Shown here: positions 10,901-23,749 of the stretch, piece after piece
How positions within the stretch are numbered: the first letter of the stretch is position 1
Layout: each line of letters starts with the position of its first letter
Origin: Craterostigma plantagineum
Taxonomy: Eukaryota > Streptophyta > Magnoliopsida > Lamiales > Linderniaceae
Assembly (NCBI GenBank): GCA_027422505.1
Contig: JAPQWV010000005.1
Span: 11,041,501-11,105,500 of the forward strand
DNA: 64,000 nt
Direction of reading: 5' to 3'
Notes under the pieces: model-generated
What the model was told of the DNA's origin: nothing
The model's database searches: none
The model's input: only the letters and a program-made list of their open reading frames with translations
Position numbers and translations under genes: made by a program

Positions 10901-11892
10901 TAATTCTTTCATCGATTTTTCCTCTTCTGCTTTAGACTCCTGCGTTATTTGCTGAGTACGAATTGTCTGAATACGTCTTTCTAGTTCCTTCTCGTTACTC
11001 GATCTACTAAGAGCAGCAGTCCGATTCCACTCCGCTAGACGCTGCCGACAAAGTCTCAGTTTCTCTGGTAGTCCTTGGGTTTCAGATTCCGCTGATGTCC
11101 CCCAACAGTCTTTGACGATTTCAGTACACTGTTCCCTTTGGAGCCAGCTCGCTTCGAAACGAAAGGTCCTCTGCTGTTTTTTGATCAGCAGTGGAAGGGT
11201 GCAAGTTCGAATGATTAAAGCATGACGGAAGAGATTGTTCTTATATGCATAACTGTGGCAGTTGGGAAGCGTGTCATCCAATTAACTGAAGCACAAGCAC
11301 GGTCCAATCGTTCGAAAATGGTGTTTGGAGCGATAGACCTATTACTCCACGTATAATGATCACCTTCGAAGTTCAGGGATGATAATCAGCTTTGTTGCAG
11401 TGCCTCACGAAAATCTGTAATCTGCCAAGCTGGCCGAGGTCGTCCACCAATCTTCTCCTCTTGTTCTAATATCTCGTTGAAGTCACCGGCACACAACCAT
11501 GGAGATCCGCTCATTTCACTCAACCTATGTAGCAACTTCCAGCTTTGTTTTCGGTGGGTGACGTTTGGGTCACCATAGAATCCCGTGAAGCGCCAAGATG
11601 AAGCCTGCTGCAGGTCAGTGATCATAACGTCGATGTGAAATGTTGAATATGAACGTAAATCCACATTGAGTTTATTGTCCCAGAGTATTGCCAGCCCTCC
11701 TTTTCGTCCCCTCGCTTCAACGCATACGCCAAAGAAGCCAAGCTTTTGTCGAACCTTTTCAAAGTAGGGATTACAAGCCTTAGTCTCAATAAGGAAAATG
11801 ATATCAATATCGCTCATCCGGGTTAGTTTCCGCAGCTCATGGACTGTCGTGGCACCACCCAACCCACGACAGTTCCATACTAGTAGATTCAT
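8000..11892 (-). pseudogene. LINE ORF2 (endonuclease-reverse transcriptase-RNase H), frameshifted
   Basis: ORF2 starts MNLLVWNCRGLGG at 11892 and has endonuclease motifs WNCRG, ETK, GFYGD and GDFNE. A frameshift or stop near 11386 separates these from the rest. Reverse transcriptase motifs run from about 10544 to 9850 ([27 protein letters not shown], then LFADDTLIF after a rearranged patch near 10040). The zf-RVT region (PPRVKLFAWR, CCSRCG) and an RNase H domain (KMNFDGA, EATAAREAL, VEGDC) occupy 9493-8030. At least four frame changes are needed. At the 3' end the frame stays open through the A-tail and stops inside the target duplication, so little or no 3' UTR separates the coding region from poly(A). 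Confidence 0.88.
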
Positions 11893-13974
11893 GGCGATCG
11901 GCGGGGCTGCTTGGCAGCCTCCGCCGTTCTATCAGAGGTATCCATGTAGTCTGGTTCGCTTATTGCTGGTTTCTTTGAGGGATGTTCGCCCATATGATCG
12001 GATAGCGACTTACGTTTTTTCGGCTGGGAATTCGTGGGGTTTAAAGAGGGTGAATACGGTTCGGTTCTCCGTATGATTTTAATTTTCTTACAGGGGTTTT
12101 GTGGCTTAGGATCAGGAGGTTCAATCTTTATCTTCGACATGTCCTCTGCGTTTTTTGCTTGTGCGACGGGTGGGAAGAAATTCAGCGTGCTCGCAGATGA
12201 ACGTTTATCTTTATAGGCTTCCTTTACTGGGACGGTGATAAGGGTAACATCTGAGGAGAATTTTATATCAGGGCACTTCACTATAGAGGCCGAACCTACA
12301 GATGAATCAGATATAGCTGTTAGCATGTTGGGCTGTTGGCGGGTTTTGGATGGGGGGTCTGGTATGGGTAATGACTGATCATGGTCGGATCTAGGCGGGT
12401 TGGGCTCTGATGGTATAGAAGGTAATTGTTGGAAGGGATGTGGGTCGAATATAGGCAACTTGTGTTTAGGTTGGATGGGAGATAAGTGTGGTATGGATAG
12501 ATTGGTGGTAAATTCCTGGTTTAAAGCAATTATCGGCTGATTTTCTGCAGAAGATCTTGGGGAGATATTTAGGGAATTAATTGCTGATTTTGTGGGAGTC
12601 ACCATTGAAGAGGGTATGGGAATTCGGGCTGTATTTGTGGAAAGTAATAACTCCTTTGATTTTTGACCGTGGAAAGGATTAGGGGTAGGAATGGAATTTT
12701 GGTTTTTGGTATGTTTCAGGCTAGGGTTTTCTTGAGAACTAAGGCTAGGGTTTTCCCATCGGTGATCTCGATTTTTATTGGCATCAACTGGTTCTTCTTG
12801 AGCTGCCCGAGATCCGTGTAATCTTTGTATGGCTGGGTTAATCCGAGGTGCCCGAAGTGAAGGATCGTAGGGAAAGCTGTCCTTGGATGCGTCGAAACCC
12901 TTCTCGTATTGGAGATGACATGTTGTAGAAGTATGATCCATTAATCAGCATAAGTAGCAGAAATTTGGCAAGCGTTCGTACTTGAAATATATTGTCACCT
13001 CCTTGCCTTCACGTTCTAGCTTCATAATTCGTCTTAGCGGTTGTCGAACATCAAGGCGTACTTTCACCCGGATGAAAGGTTGCCATTGATGAGAAGAAAT
13101 AGCGTCTGATTCCATGTACTCCCCAAGATTTCTTCCAATTACTTCAACCATCTTTGCCGATCTTGCCCAATACGGAAGGTCGTGGACTTGAACGTGGAAG
13201 GGACACCAATTCAAATCTGTTGAAGCCGGGTCATCATTAAGCTCAATTTCTTTGAGGATGATCAACTGTTTCTCGAAAGCCCAAGGCGACGCATGCACAA
13301 TACGTCGTCTGTCCATCTCGTGGAAGAAACGAATAATGAACTTAGTATCATCCACCTGAAACATCTCCATGCCTTTCCCCGGATTAAAGGATGAGTGCAA
13401 GGTCTTCCTAATAGCCTCGAAGTTGAAAGATCGTTTTGAAAGAATTCGACCCACCACATCAAAACCTTCACTGCCCTTGCTCGATTCAAAATTATCATCG
13501 GAGAGTCGGATTGCTGCTAACTCAATTTCTGTAAGTTCAACGGAGGTAGCCGCCATATGCCTCGTGCAGTCAGAAACAACCCCCACGAGTAACAAAACAG
13601 ACTTAAACAAGACGCACCTGAATCAGTAAAACACGAAAGAAAAGGATGGGAAAAAGACAAGATAAGGGAGTCTAAAAACAGGAGAAGGGTTTAGAAGAGT
13701 AGGGTTTGAGAGAAACAAGAAAGATAGTGAAAAGAAACAACCACACCTCTGCCACAAACAGAAACATGAGTGGATCGAGATTGCTGGAGAGCTCCGCAAC
13801 AGATGGTCCGATCATAACTGAGATCCAGTTTAGAACACAAGCGAGTATGACATGATACGGGGAAGATGCAGCGTAAGATTATGAGTGAACAGATCTATGA
13901 AACGAAACCCTCATGAAGAGGGAAGAAAGACTCTCAATTGGAGAGAAAACACTCATAGAGAGAGAAAAAAACTT
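8011..13974 (-). mobile_element. L1-clade LINE retrotransposon, near full length
   Basis: A perfect 17-bp target duplication ATTATGCTAATAATGAT lies at 7994-8010 and 13975-13991. The minus-strand 3' end is an A-tail (T10 at 8011-8020). Between them are ORF1 (DUF4283-type domain and CCHC knuckle) and ORF2 (apurinic endonuclease, reverse transcriptase, zf-RVT, RNase H), in the order of plant L1 elements. The 5' end includes a ~420-bp leader. Several stops and frameshifts make it inactive, but the intact target duplication indicates a fairly recent insertion. Confidence 0.93.
11889..13556 (-). pseudogene. LINE ORF1 (gag-like RNA-binding protein) with one internal stop
   Basis: Translation starts MAATSVELTEIELAAIRLSD. 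The first ~200 residues match the DUF4283 domain of plant LINE ORF1 (WAFEKQLIILKEI, PYWARSAKMVEVIGRNLG, RRIMKLEREGKEVTIYFKYE). A zinc knuckle CYLC-x-LMDHTSTTC follows, in which the usual Gly codon GGA is TGA (12945-12947). This is the only stop in an otherwise open frame of about 555 codons. The remainder is Pro/Ser-rich with a basic nuclear-signal-like stretch (QPKKRKS) near the end. The last codons overlap the ORF2 start as ATGA. ORF1 proteins coat LINE RNA; the stop would remove most of the knuckle and the tail. Confidence 0.88.
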
Positions 13975-13991
13975 ATTATGCTAATAATGAT

Positions 13992-15261
13992 GGTAATAGT
14001 CAAATGGTGAGGTTATTAGCCATATAAACACATAGTGTTTCTTGCAAACCATAGACTATTATTTCGTTAATGAAACATTACATAATGAATTACATCGTGA
14101 ACATGTTCAAAGGTTAACATTGCATCACCATATCATCTTACCCATGAATCCTAATTCTAAACCACGATGAACCTTAAAACCTAGAGCCCGAACCTTAAAT
14201 CATCAACCCTAAACTGCAAACCCAAATTTTTTGAGGTTGTATAATATAAATCATAAGGTGTACATCATATTACGAAATTTTAACGTCATTAACCCTTAAT
14301 CTCAACCTTGAAACCTTAACTTAAACACTGAATAAAACCAATCATTGAAACTCTAACGCCAAAACCACAATTGTAACAGACGAATCTCATTTGGTAACCA
14401 TTAAGCATTTTAGTAATAACACTTGATCCTTTACTTGTACCACATTATATATTTCTCAATTCTTAAGATTCACCATATATTCTTAATCATAAGGTGCATA
14501 TCATATTACCAAATTTTTACGTCATTAACCCTTAATATTAACTCATAAACCATACGTTAAACAACGAATAGAACCAATCCTAGAAACCCTGGCGCCAAAC
14601 TGCAATCTGTACCAGATGAACCTCGTCTAGTAACCACTAAGCTTTTTAGTGATAACACTAATTACTTATGTGTACCACGTTATGTATTTCAAAATTCTTA
14701 AGATTCGCCAAATATTCTTAAAATCCTACCAAAATTCCTAGAACCAATTTGAAATAACACCTTCTAGAATTTTCTTATTTGTATGTTATGAGAAGATTAT
14801 AATTAGTTACGGCAATAAGTTCAAGTAGTATTCTCAATTTATTTGGTAAAAACACTTTTTGATTAATCTGAAATCTTAACGCGAATGAAATAACATAACA
14901 TTCAAAAAGATTTTCCATTTGATTTAAGCCTCGTTAAATTGTATGGTAATTTTTTTTGTTATAATACCAATGTGAAATTGAGGTTGGTTTAACCTTATTC
15001 GGTCATTAACATTGAGATTCCAGTGGTTTGCAACTGTTTTTGGATGTCGACGTTTTTCGATATATTCATCATTGCTTGTGTAAAGACTGAAATAGTTACA
15101 TAAAGTTTTACTCAGAATGCATAAATGTTACCCAGATTGCAAAAAGTGTTATTTAGACTAAGATGTGTGTTGCATTCTTGGTCGAAAGTGTCATTCAGAA
15201 TGCAAGAAATGTTACCCAGAAAGATTGTTAACTCGCAAAAGTTTAAATCATAAGTCGCGTC
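13992..15261. other. AT-rich non-coding interval
   Basis: No gene is supported. The middle part is a tandem duplication (see 14245-14725). From about 15090 a short phrase near AATGCAnAAATGTTACCCAGA is repeated irregularly. The right edge at about 15262 is where the gag frame of the outer gypsy element starts abruptly, so its 5' LTR and leader have been lost. Confidence 0.5.
14245..14725. repeat. diverged tandem duplication, ~237-bp period
   Basis: Two consecutive units start AATCATAAGGTGTACATC (near 14249) and AATCATAAGGTGCATATC (near 14486). They share matching phrases in the same order: ACGTCATTAACCCTTAAT, AACGCCAAA/GGCGCCAAA, GTAACCA and TAAGATTC. Divergence is visible throughout, so it is old. 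No coding content is seen. Confidence 0.75.
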
Positions 15262-17406
15262 AAAATACGAGGAGTTATCCCGCTTTGCTCTGCATCTCAT
15301 GGCAATAAACACGCTGAAAGTTACGAGATTCTTTCTAGGACTGAAATCTGAATTCTATCGGAATCTAAGTGTGGCGGGTGTACGCCAGTTGGAATTTCGC
15401 CAAGCGACGGAACGTGCGCTGATAGCTGAACAGGCGGAAGGAGTGGTGAGGGAGGCTCAGGAGGCAAATCGGAAAAGGGAGAGTCAGCAAGGAGGAAGCA
15501 GTCAGAAGCGTTAATTCTTCGGCAAGGGCCCAAAGAATAAAGGCAATCGACCGGGTCAGCAGGTGTGGCGCCCGAACGTGAATCAGGGACCGAATAACGT
15601 CCCTAACAGACCTCAGATTTCAGCACCACAGTGCCAACAATGCGGGCAAAATCACTTCGGCATCTGCTATGGACCACGATCGGTGCAGAATCTACAATGT
15701 TTTCGGTGTGGAGAGGCTGGACATATCGCACGGAACTGCATGAAGGGTCAACCTCTACTACAGAATCAGTCGCATAATCTGATTCGACTTCCACCAGTGC
15801 CGGCGAGAGTCTTCACGTTGACGAACGAGGAGGCGGAGGCGAACCCAGCCGTGGTGACGGGTACGTTGAATATTTTCCGCGTGTCGTCTTCAATTCTGAT
15901 CGATTCTGGAGCCACACATTTGTTTGTGTCGGCCAATTTCGTGACCAGGGCGGGAATCTATCCTACCCATTCTCTATGCAATTATGTAGTTTCTCTACCG
16001 CACGGAGATCCAACTCAGACGAATCTAGGAATAGAAAATTGTCCTGTTAGAATCGAGGGTAGAGAATTAAACGTAGATCTGATAGTGATCCCGATGGATG
16101 ATTACGACATCATATTCGGGATGGATTGGCTCTCGAAATACGGAGCAATCATAGACTGCGCGAAGAAAGTGGTTAGGTTTCAATCAACCGAGGGAGGAGA
16201 GTTTGAATTTTCAGGAAGGATAAACAGTAGACCAATCCCTCGGATTTCTTCCTTGAAAGCTCAGCGACTCGTAAATACGGGTTGCGAGTCATTTCTGGTC
16301 TTTGCGGTGAAAGCCGAAGAATCTTCTCCGCCAAAGCTTGAGGAGGTTCCGATTGTGAACGAATACCTCGATGTATTGCCCGAGGATCTCTCGGGATTAC
16401 CGCCGGATCGGGAAATTGAATTTGCAATTGATCTTGTACCTGGAGCTGCCCCAATCTCTAAAGCCCCGTATCGGTTAGCACCTAATGAATTGCGGGAGTT
16501 GAAAGAACAATTGGAAGAATTGTTGCTGAAGGGTTTTATTCAACCCAGTTTCTCGCATTGGGGAGCCCCAATATTATTTGTAAAGAAGAAAGACGGGTCG
16601 ATGAGACTGTGTATCGATTATCATGAGCTCAATAAAATCACGACTAAAAACAAATACCCGTTGCCTAGAATTGACAATATATTCGATCAGCTACAAGGGG
16701 CGGCGGTGTTCTCGAAGATCGACCTATGTTCCGGTTATCGTTAGTTGAAAATCCGTGAGAAGGATGTCCCTAAGACAGCGTTTAGCACGAGGTACGGCCA
16801 CTACGAATTCTTGGTCATGCCTTTCGGGCTAACGAACGCCCCAGCTGCCGTCATGGATCTGATTAACCGGGTATTTAACGAATTTCTGGACCGCTTTGTT
16901 ATCGTCTTTATAGACGATATCCTCGTATACTCTAAGACGAAGGAAGAACACGAGGAACATGTGAGAACGGTCCTTGGAATCCTTCGGGAGAAGCAATTAT
17001 TTGCCAAATTCAAGAAATGCGAATTCTGGTTGGAGCAAGTGGTTTTTCTGGGGCATATCATTTCGGGAAGCAGAATTTCAGTAGACACCAGTAAGATAGA
17101 AGCAATAGATAATTGGCCACGACCGACAACTCCCACAGAAGTTCGAAGTTTTCTAGGGCTTGCTGGATATTACAGAAAGTTCATCAAAGACCTTTCCAGC
17201 ATTGCCTCAACGCTCACAAATCTGACGAAGAAGAATGTTCTATTCAAGTGGACAGAAGAATGTCAGCAAAGTTTCCAGAAGCTGAAGGAGAGACTGACGA
17301 CCGCTCCAGTGTTAGCAATACCTTCGGGTACTGGAGGATTTTCGATTTATAGCAATGCCTCGAAAAATGGTTTGGGGTACGTGTTAATGCAGAACGGGAA
17401 GGTAAT
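15262..17406 (+). pseudogene. outer gypsy gag-protease-reverse transcriptase, part 1
   Basis: The gag frame opens abruptly with KYEELSRFALHLMAINTLKV and runs to a TAA at 15512-15514, just before the nucleocapsid region. From 15515 on are the knuckle [14 protein letters not shown], protease core [14 protein letters not shown], and reverse transcriptase motifs [11 protein letters not shown] and [13 protein letters not shown] at 16742-16744 replaces the Gln of the usual YRQLK. Then come [20 protein letters not shown] (catalytic DD present), FLGHIIS and the connection/early RNase H region [11 protein letters not shown]. The frame is cut at 17406 by the inner LTR insertion. Two point stops are therefore the only lesions in about 2.1 kb. 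Confidence 0.92.
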
Positions 17407-20400
17407 TGTCAGGAACCAAAAACCTCATATTATGATTTCATGCATTTACATAAATTCATGCATTCATATAAGCCATTTAAAATAAAGATATAGATGAGAA
17501 TAAGTATAACTTGTGAGAGATGAAATATTACAAATTAAGAATTTTCTAAACATAGGATTTTTCTTTTTGAATTAAAAGAAGTGATGTTGTGCTAGTCATA
17601 AAGACTTCGCAAACCATTAAAGGAGGTTATAATTTACGGGGCATAAGGACTTCCGCGAATTATGAGACCAAGTAAGAATTTGACGAATAGAAATTAGTTC
17701 ACGAATGGGAGGTAGTTTGCGAATTGTGTCACGACCCTAGAGAAATTTGCGAATCATGTTTTGCGTGGCATAAGAGTTTTACGAATTGAGAAAGGAAAGT
17801 GTTACGCAGAAAGTCTTCTTAAATAAAGTTATGAAAACCAAGTCATGATAGAAATAATTTTAAATAATAGCATAATAGGTATTAGGTAGAATTATGATAA
17901 AGCATTAATAAGGTGTAAATGTCAATTGGTTATTACAACACGTCAATTGCAAATAAGAATTGAAAGGAAATAAATCATAGTTTTGCGAATTGAATTCGCA
18001 ATCGTAGTTCAAAAACTTACTTGTGAGGAAAGTAAAATAATAATAAACAACACATGTTTCTTAGAATGAGATAAGTATTAATAAAGTAGTATTTGAGGTC
18101 ATTTGTTCAATTCAACACGTCAAGTATAGGATAAGATAGAAGGTAATAATTCATTTCGTTACTTTAAGAAAATTAACCTTAGGAAGGGAATGAAGAACTC
18201 GAGCAGTATTAGCTCCAAAAAGGGTACGGTTCCTTACTTTGAGTTTACGTTTTAATCATGAATTTTCATATTAGGAAGTACGGATAAGCATGAGAGGTTG
18301 TTCAAACCATGTTTTATATCGATTTTTGGATTTTAGGGTTTAAACATGTGTGAGGTTTTATCGATAATTATTATGATCTTAAAGAAACAATCTTTTAATT
18401 GCTAGGGTTTTTAAATATTATAAGAGTTAAAAGTTTTCAAGACATGAACACTATATATATATGTTAGCGATTAGATAATTGAATAGTTTTAGAAAGTCTC
18501 GGTAAATAAGAATTGAAAATATAGCTTTCATTAATATGGAGATTCGGTCTTCAAGAGTTTTAAAGCAACAAGAATTCGTCATGTGTGTCTAACTTGGGAA
18601 CAATATTGTATGATTAAATAACTCTAAGAAACCCTCGGCAAACTAAGATTTGAAGATGTCATTATTTCGGGTCTGAACAGTTTGAGACTTGGTCTTAAGG
18701 AACTGTATGATATATTAAAATTACTGAGAATTTAGTTTTTGGTATTGATAATTATTAAAGGATTTCGTAACTCTAAATGCGCTAGGATTTTCTCAAGTTT
18801 TGAGAGATTGCATGTGTATAATTAAGTGATTAAATAAGCTCAGGAAGTTAAATGATATTCTTGATGTTCTTGAGAGACTAGGGTTGATTGAAAAATTTTA
18901 GACTTTTGAAAGAAAAAAATGTGTTTTTTTAAGTGTACGACTTTCCTGATTTTGATTAGTTTTTGAAGGAGACGTAAATGACATAAGTTTTGATAATTTC
19001 TGAATATATGTTATTTTCCAAGTTTTTAATAATTTCCGGAATATATTAAAATTAGGATTTTTAAAATATTAAGTTAATTGTGTTTAGGATTTCGAAGGGA
19101 ATTTGGAAATTTGCAATTATATGATTTGGAAAGAATTAGTATTTCGCAAAAAGGAGTTCGCGAAACAGGTTCACAAAATGGTTTCGTAAAACGTTTCGCA
19201 GGCCAAATGATTTTGCGGGTCGAGGAGTTCGCGAATTGAGCAAAGAGACTCAGGCTGAGATCAAGTTCTCGTGGGCCGAAAGATTGTTAAATCAAGAGAT
19301 AAAAGTCGGGCTGAAAATTTTCTTGCGGGCTGAAACGGACTTCGCGAATCCTTAAGGATTTCGCGAAGTGGAAGCTTTCACGAACTGAATAAATTGACGA
19401 ATTAGAAAGGTTCGCGGACTGGAAATTAAGTTCACGAATTCTGAGGATTTCGCGAAGTATAAAATTCACGGGTCAAGTAACAGTTTGCGACTTATAAGTT
19501 GAATTCGCGAAATCAATTTAAGTCAAAAATCAATTAGAGATAAAGACATAAATACAAAGAAATCAGAATCATGCATAATAGCACGCATATCATCCGTGCA
19601 TATCATTTATTATAGGACATTTATATTTACCAGGTAAAATAATTATATAGGTCAGGAGTTGAATAAGGGCAAGGACAAGGTCGAGTAAGCGAACGGGAAA
19701 AATAGGCGAAACTTGTGAGTATGATTGCGACATGTACCTTATGTGCCTTATATGTTTACATGTTTTCTATGGATTAATTGATTAGTACGTGATATATGTG
19801 CTATTTATGAATCGATGTGAACTATGTGACCGTAACGTGCTCTTACATGATTTATGCGTTATATAAAGTATTTTATATAGCATTGCATACATATAAAATG
19901 AAGGGAGAAACCGTTACGACTGCTACGACTACAGATGGTATGATACGGATGCTACGGCATATATCCCTACAAATCGGGGGATTTTACAAAGTCCTGTACA
20001 GGCAATACGTATCTCTACAAATAGGGGGATTACGACATGGTTACAGAGTCCCATGCATGGGCGCCGACTGGGCGTACAGTACAGTCTAGCTAGTCTACAA
20101 CGGGAGTATCAAAATAAATGGACATATAGAATGGCATGTGATCTACGGATCGTGTGAATGACCGTCATATGAATGATGATTATGTGATTTGAAATGGCAT
20201 GGTTACGATATTGATGGAAAGGAATAGACTACTGTTTACTTATTGTTACTTGTATTATTTAACATGTTGCGATCATACTCTGAATCGGTGTCTTCACAGT
20301 TGTCGTAGATAATTAGCAGGCTGCGTAGAAAGCATCAACATAAAGCATGGATTCAAGGTTGGCTGGCTACACTTTCCTTCTGTTTCCCTCTGGTTCACCG

Positions 20401-20602
20401 TTAGCATGTAAATTAGAAAAGGATTTAGACTGTAGCATTCTGTGACTTGTATGATAGGTACATATATGTACATTATTGTGAAAGGAACTAGACCGGAGGT
20501 ACGCACCCGTTTTTGTTAAAGGAAATGGTTATGGAAATCGCGAAAAATTTTATATGAATATTTTATAGCTGCGTAAAAAGGTATAGGAAACGGGGCGCTA
20601 CA
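17407..20602 (+). repeat. inner gypsy 5' LTR, uninterrupted
   Basis: This 3196-bp LTR starts TGTCAGG and ends CTACA. It is the reference copy for the split 3' LTR and gives the empty-site sequence for both later insertions: GATAATTATTAAAGG (Helitron, near 18750) and TTCACGAATTCTGAGG (TR-GAG, near 19432). It is rich in TTCGCGAA-like words between 17640 and 19510. Short reading frames inside it (for example 19817-20089) recur in the other LTR with changes and are not genes. Confidence 0.9.
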
Positions 20603-20607
20603 TGTAG

Positions 20608-20618
20608 TGGTATCAGAG
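20608..20618 (+). promoter_or_regulatory. primer binding site for initiator tRNA-Met
   Basis: TGGTATCAGAG lies 5 nt after the end of the 5' LTR. It is complementary to the 3' end of plant initiator tRNA-Met and is the usual minus-strand primer site of chromoviruses. Confidence 0.85.
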
Positions 20619-20619
20619 A

Positions 20620-22174
20620 TGAAAGTAGACAATACTGGTGCTATCTGTGCCTCAATTATAGTTCGACCTATCATGTTAGATCGAATCAGACAAGTACAGT
20701 TTAAAGACGAAAAGATAGCTAAGATTGCAGATAAAGTGAAACAACGGTTAGGGAAGTCTTTTGTAATAGGCGATAATGGAATTTTGACGATAAATGGCCG
20801 TATATGTGTTCCTGATATTGATAATCTTCGACAAGAAATAATGGAAGAGGCACACACTGCTCCTTATGCCATGCATCCAGGCAGTACGAAGATGTATCGA
20901 ACTCTTAAATCCCACTATTGGTGGCCGAGAATGAAGAAGGACGTGGCTGAATATGTGCTAAAATGTTTAACGTGTCAGCAAATCAAAGCTGAACACCAAG
21001 CACCAGTGGGTAAATTACACCCTTTACCCATACCTGTTTGGAAATGGGATCGTATAACGATGGATTTTCTCTATGGACTTCCTCCAATCGCTAAGAAAAA
21101 TGACGCCGTTTGGGTAATTGTCGACAGACTTACGAAATCAGCTCACTTTTTGCCATTTCGATGGGGTTCTACGTTAGAATATTTAGCAAAAAGATATGTT
21201 AATGAGATAGTTCGGCTACACAGAGTACCCATTTCTATCGTGTCTGATCGTGATTCCCGATTTACTTCTAGATTTTGGGGAAGTTTACAAGAAGCGCTCG
21301 GAACTAAATTGCAATTTAGTACGGCATTCCATCCACAAACAGACGGTCAGTCAGAAAGAACGATACAGACATTGGAAGATATGCTTCGAGCATGCGTAAT
21401 TGAGTTCAAAGGCTCATGGGATGATTATATAGCGCTAATGGAATTCCTTATAATAATCAGTACCATTCGAGTATCGGAATGGCACCGTACGAAGCTCTAT
21501 ATGGCCGGAAATGTCGAAACCCAATTTGTTGGGACATGGAAGGAGAACAAGTATTGGAAGGGCCAGATTTGATTCAGGATACAATGGAAAAGATTAAAGT
21601 AGTAAAGAGTCGACTTAAAGCGGCCCAAGATAGACAGAAGAGTTACATAGACCAACATCGACGAGAAATGGAATATGAAGTTGGGGAGAAAGTATTTTTG
21701 CGAGTATCTCCTTGGAAAGGTGTGTTGCGATTTGGAAAGAAAGGAAAGTTAAGTCCGCGATATATCGGGCCGTACGAGATACTTGAACGAATTGGACCGT
21801 TAGCATACCGATTAGCGCTACCACCTGAGTTATCACAGATACATAACGTTTTCCACGTTAGTATGTTGCTGCGATACAGATCAGATCCTACTCATGTTCT
21901 ACGTGACGAACCGATAAATGTTTCTGAAGATTTGAGCCACGTAGAAGAACCAGCAGAAATTCTAGAATTTGCTGACAAGCGGTTACGGAACAAAACGATT
22001 CCAATGGTAAAAGTGAAATGGAAGAACCATTCAGCTCGCGAAGCTACATGGGAAACAGTAGAAAGTATAAAGACCCAGTACCCATGGTTATTAGCCGAAA
22101 CAGGTACGAAATTTCGAGGTCGAAATTTTTTAAAGGGGGGAGAATTGTCAGGAACCAAAAACCTCATATTATGA
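20620..22174 (+). pseudogene. inner gypsy integrase with chromodomain-like C-terminus, frameshifted
   Basis: The frame contains the zinc-binding HHCC module ([10 protein letters not shown] ... CLTCQQIK) and the catalytic core ([35 protein letters not shown]), giving the D, D and E residues. One frame change near 21450-21480 joins it to the second half ([41 protein letters not shown]). The tail MVKVKWKNHSAREATWE resembles the chromodomain of chromoviruses, which targets integration to modified histones. No reverse transcriptase precedes it, and the coding region begins shortly after the primer site, so the deletion joins the leader to integrase. Confidence 0.88.
22109..22145 (+). promoter_or_regulatory. 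hairpin plus polypurine tract before 3' LTR (inner gypsy)
   Basis: AAATTTCG (22109-22116), loop AGGT, CGAAATTT (22121-22128) form a perfect 8-bp stem directly upstream of the polypurine tract AAAGGGGGGAG (22132-22142) and the 3' LTR start at 22146. The same arrangement occurs before the 3' LTR of the outer gypsy and of the TR-GAG element. Confidence 0.75.
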
Positions 22175-23505
22175 TTTCATGCATTTACATAAATTCATGC
22201 ATTCACATAAGCCATTTAAAATAAAGATATAGATGAGAATAAGTATAACTTGTGAGAGATGAAATATTACAAATTAAGAATTTTCTAAACATAGGATTTT
22301 TCTTTTTGAATTAAAAGAAGTGATGTTGTGCGAGTCATAAAGACTTCGCAAACCATTAAAGGAGATTATAATTTACGGGGCATAAGGACTTCCGCGAATT
22401 ATGAGACCAAGTAAGAATTTAACGAATAGAAATTAGTTCACGAATGGGAGGTAGTTTGCGAAGTGTGTCACGACCCTAGAGAAATTTGCGAATCATGTTT
22501 TGCGTGGCATAAGAGTTTTACGAATTGAGAAAGGAAAGTGTTACGCAGAAAGTCTTCTTAAATAAAGTTATGAAAACCATGTCATGATAGAAATAATTTT
22601 AAATAGTAGCATAATAGGTATTAGGTAGAATTATGATAAAGCATTAATAAGGTGTAGACGTCAATTGGTTATTACAACACGTCAATTGCAAATAAGAATT
22701 GAAAGGAAATAAATCATAGTTTTGCGAATTGAATTCGCAATCATAGTTCGAAAACTTACTTGTGAGGAAAGTAAAATAATAATAAAACAACACATGTTTC
22801 TTAGAATGAGATAAGTATTAATAAAGTAGTATTTGAGGTCTTTTGTTGAATTCAACACGTCAAGTATAGGATAAGATAGAAGGTAATAATTCATTTCGTT
22901 ACTTTAAGAAAATTAACCTTAGGAAGGGAATGAAGAACTCGAGCAGTATTAACTCCAAAAAGGGTACGGTTCCTTACTTTGAGTTTACGTTTTAATCATG
23001 AATTTTCATATTAGGAAGTACTGATAAGCATGAGAGGTTGTTCAAACCATGTTTTATATCGATTTTTGGATTTTAGGGTTTAAACATGTGTGAGGTTTTA
23101 TCGATAATTATTATGATCATAAAGAAACGATCTTTTAATCTGAAGTGTTAGGGTTTTTAAATATTATAAGAGTTAAAAGTTTTCAAGACATGAACACTAT
23201 ATATATATATATGTTAGCGATTAGATAATTAAATAGTTTTAGAAAGTCTCGGTAAATAAGAATTGAAAATATAGCTTTCATTAATATGGAAATTCGGTCT
23301 TCAAGAGTTTTAAAGCAACAAGAATTCGTCATGTGTGTCTAACTTGGGAACAATATTGTATGATTAAATAACTCTAGGAAACCCTCGGCAAACTAAGATT
23401 TGAAGATGTCATTATTTCGGGTCTGAACCAGTTTGAGACTTGGTCTTAAGGAACTGTATGATATATTAAAATTACTGAGAATTTAGTTTTTGGTATTGAT
23501 AATTA

Positions 23506-23533
23506 CTAGTGCAAACCCGTGCGTTGCACGGGT
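23506..23533 (-). terminator. Helitron 3' end: CTAG with terminal hairpin
   Basis: The stem is ACCCGTGC (23515-23522) with GCACGGGT (23526-23533) and a 3-nt loop. On the element strand it is followed by TTGCA and CTAG (23509-23506), then the host T. In Helitrons this hairpin signals the end of rolling-circle transfer. Confidence 0.92.
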
Positions 23534-23749
23534 CTCTTTTTTGGATCGAGTTATTTACTGAACGTGCCTGTTTTTCTAATGGATCCTCTCTTGTCTGACT
23601 GGAAATACTAGAGTGCTTTATTTTTGCCAGCACCTTCATATTCTTAGTTTACGGGATGTTAGTTGTGGACGGTATCTGAAAAAATATGTGATTAAAAAAC
23701 AGAATTACTATTAAATGCAGCAATAGTAACTTATTTAACATAGGAGTAG

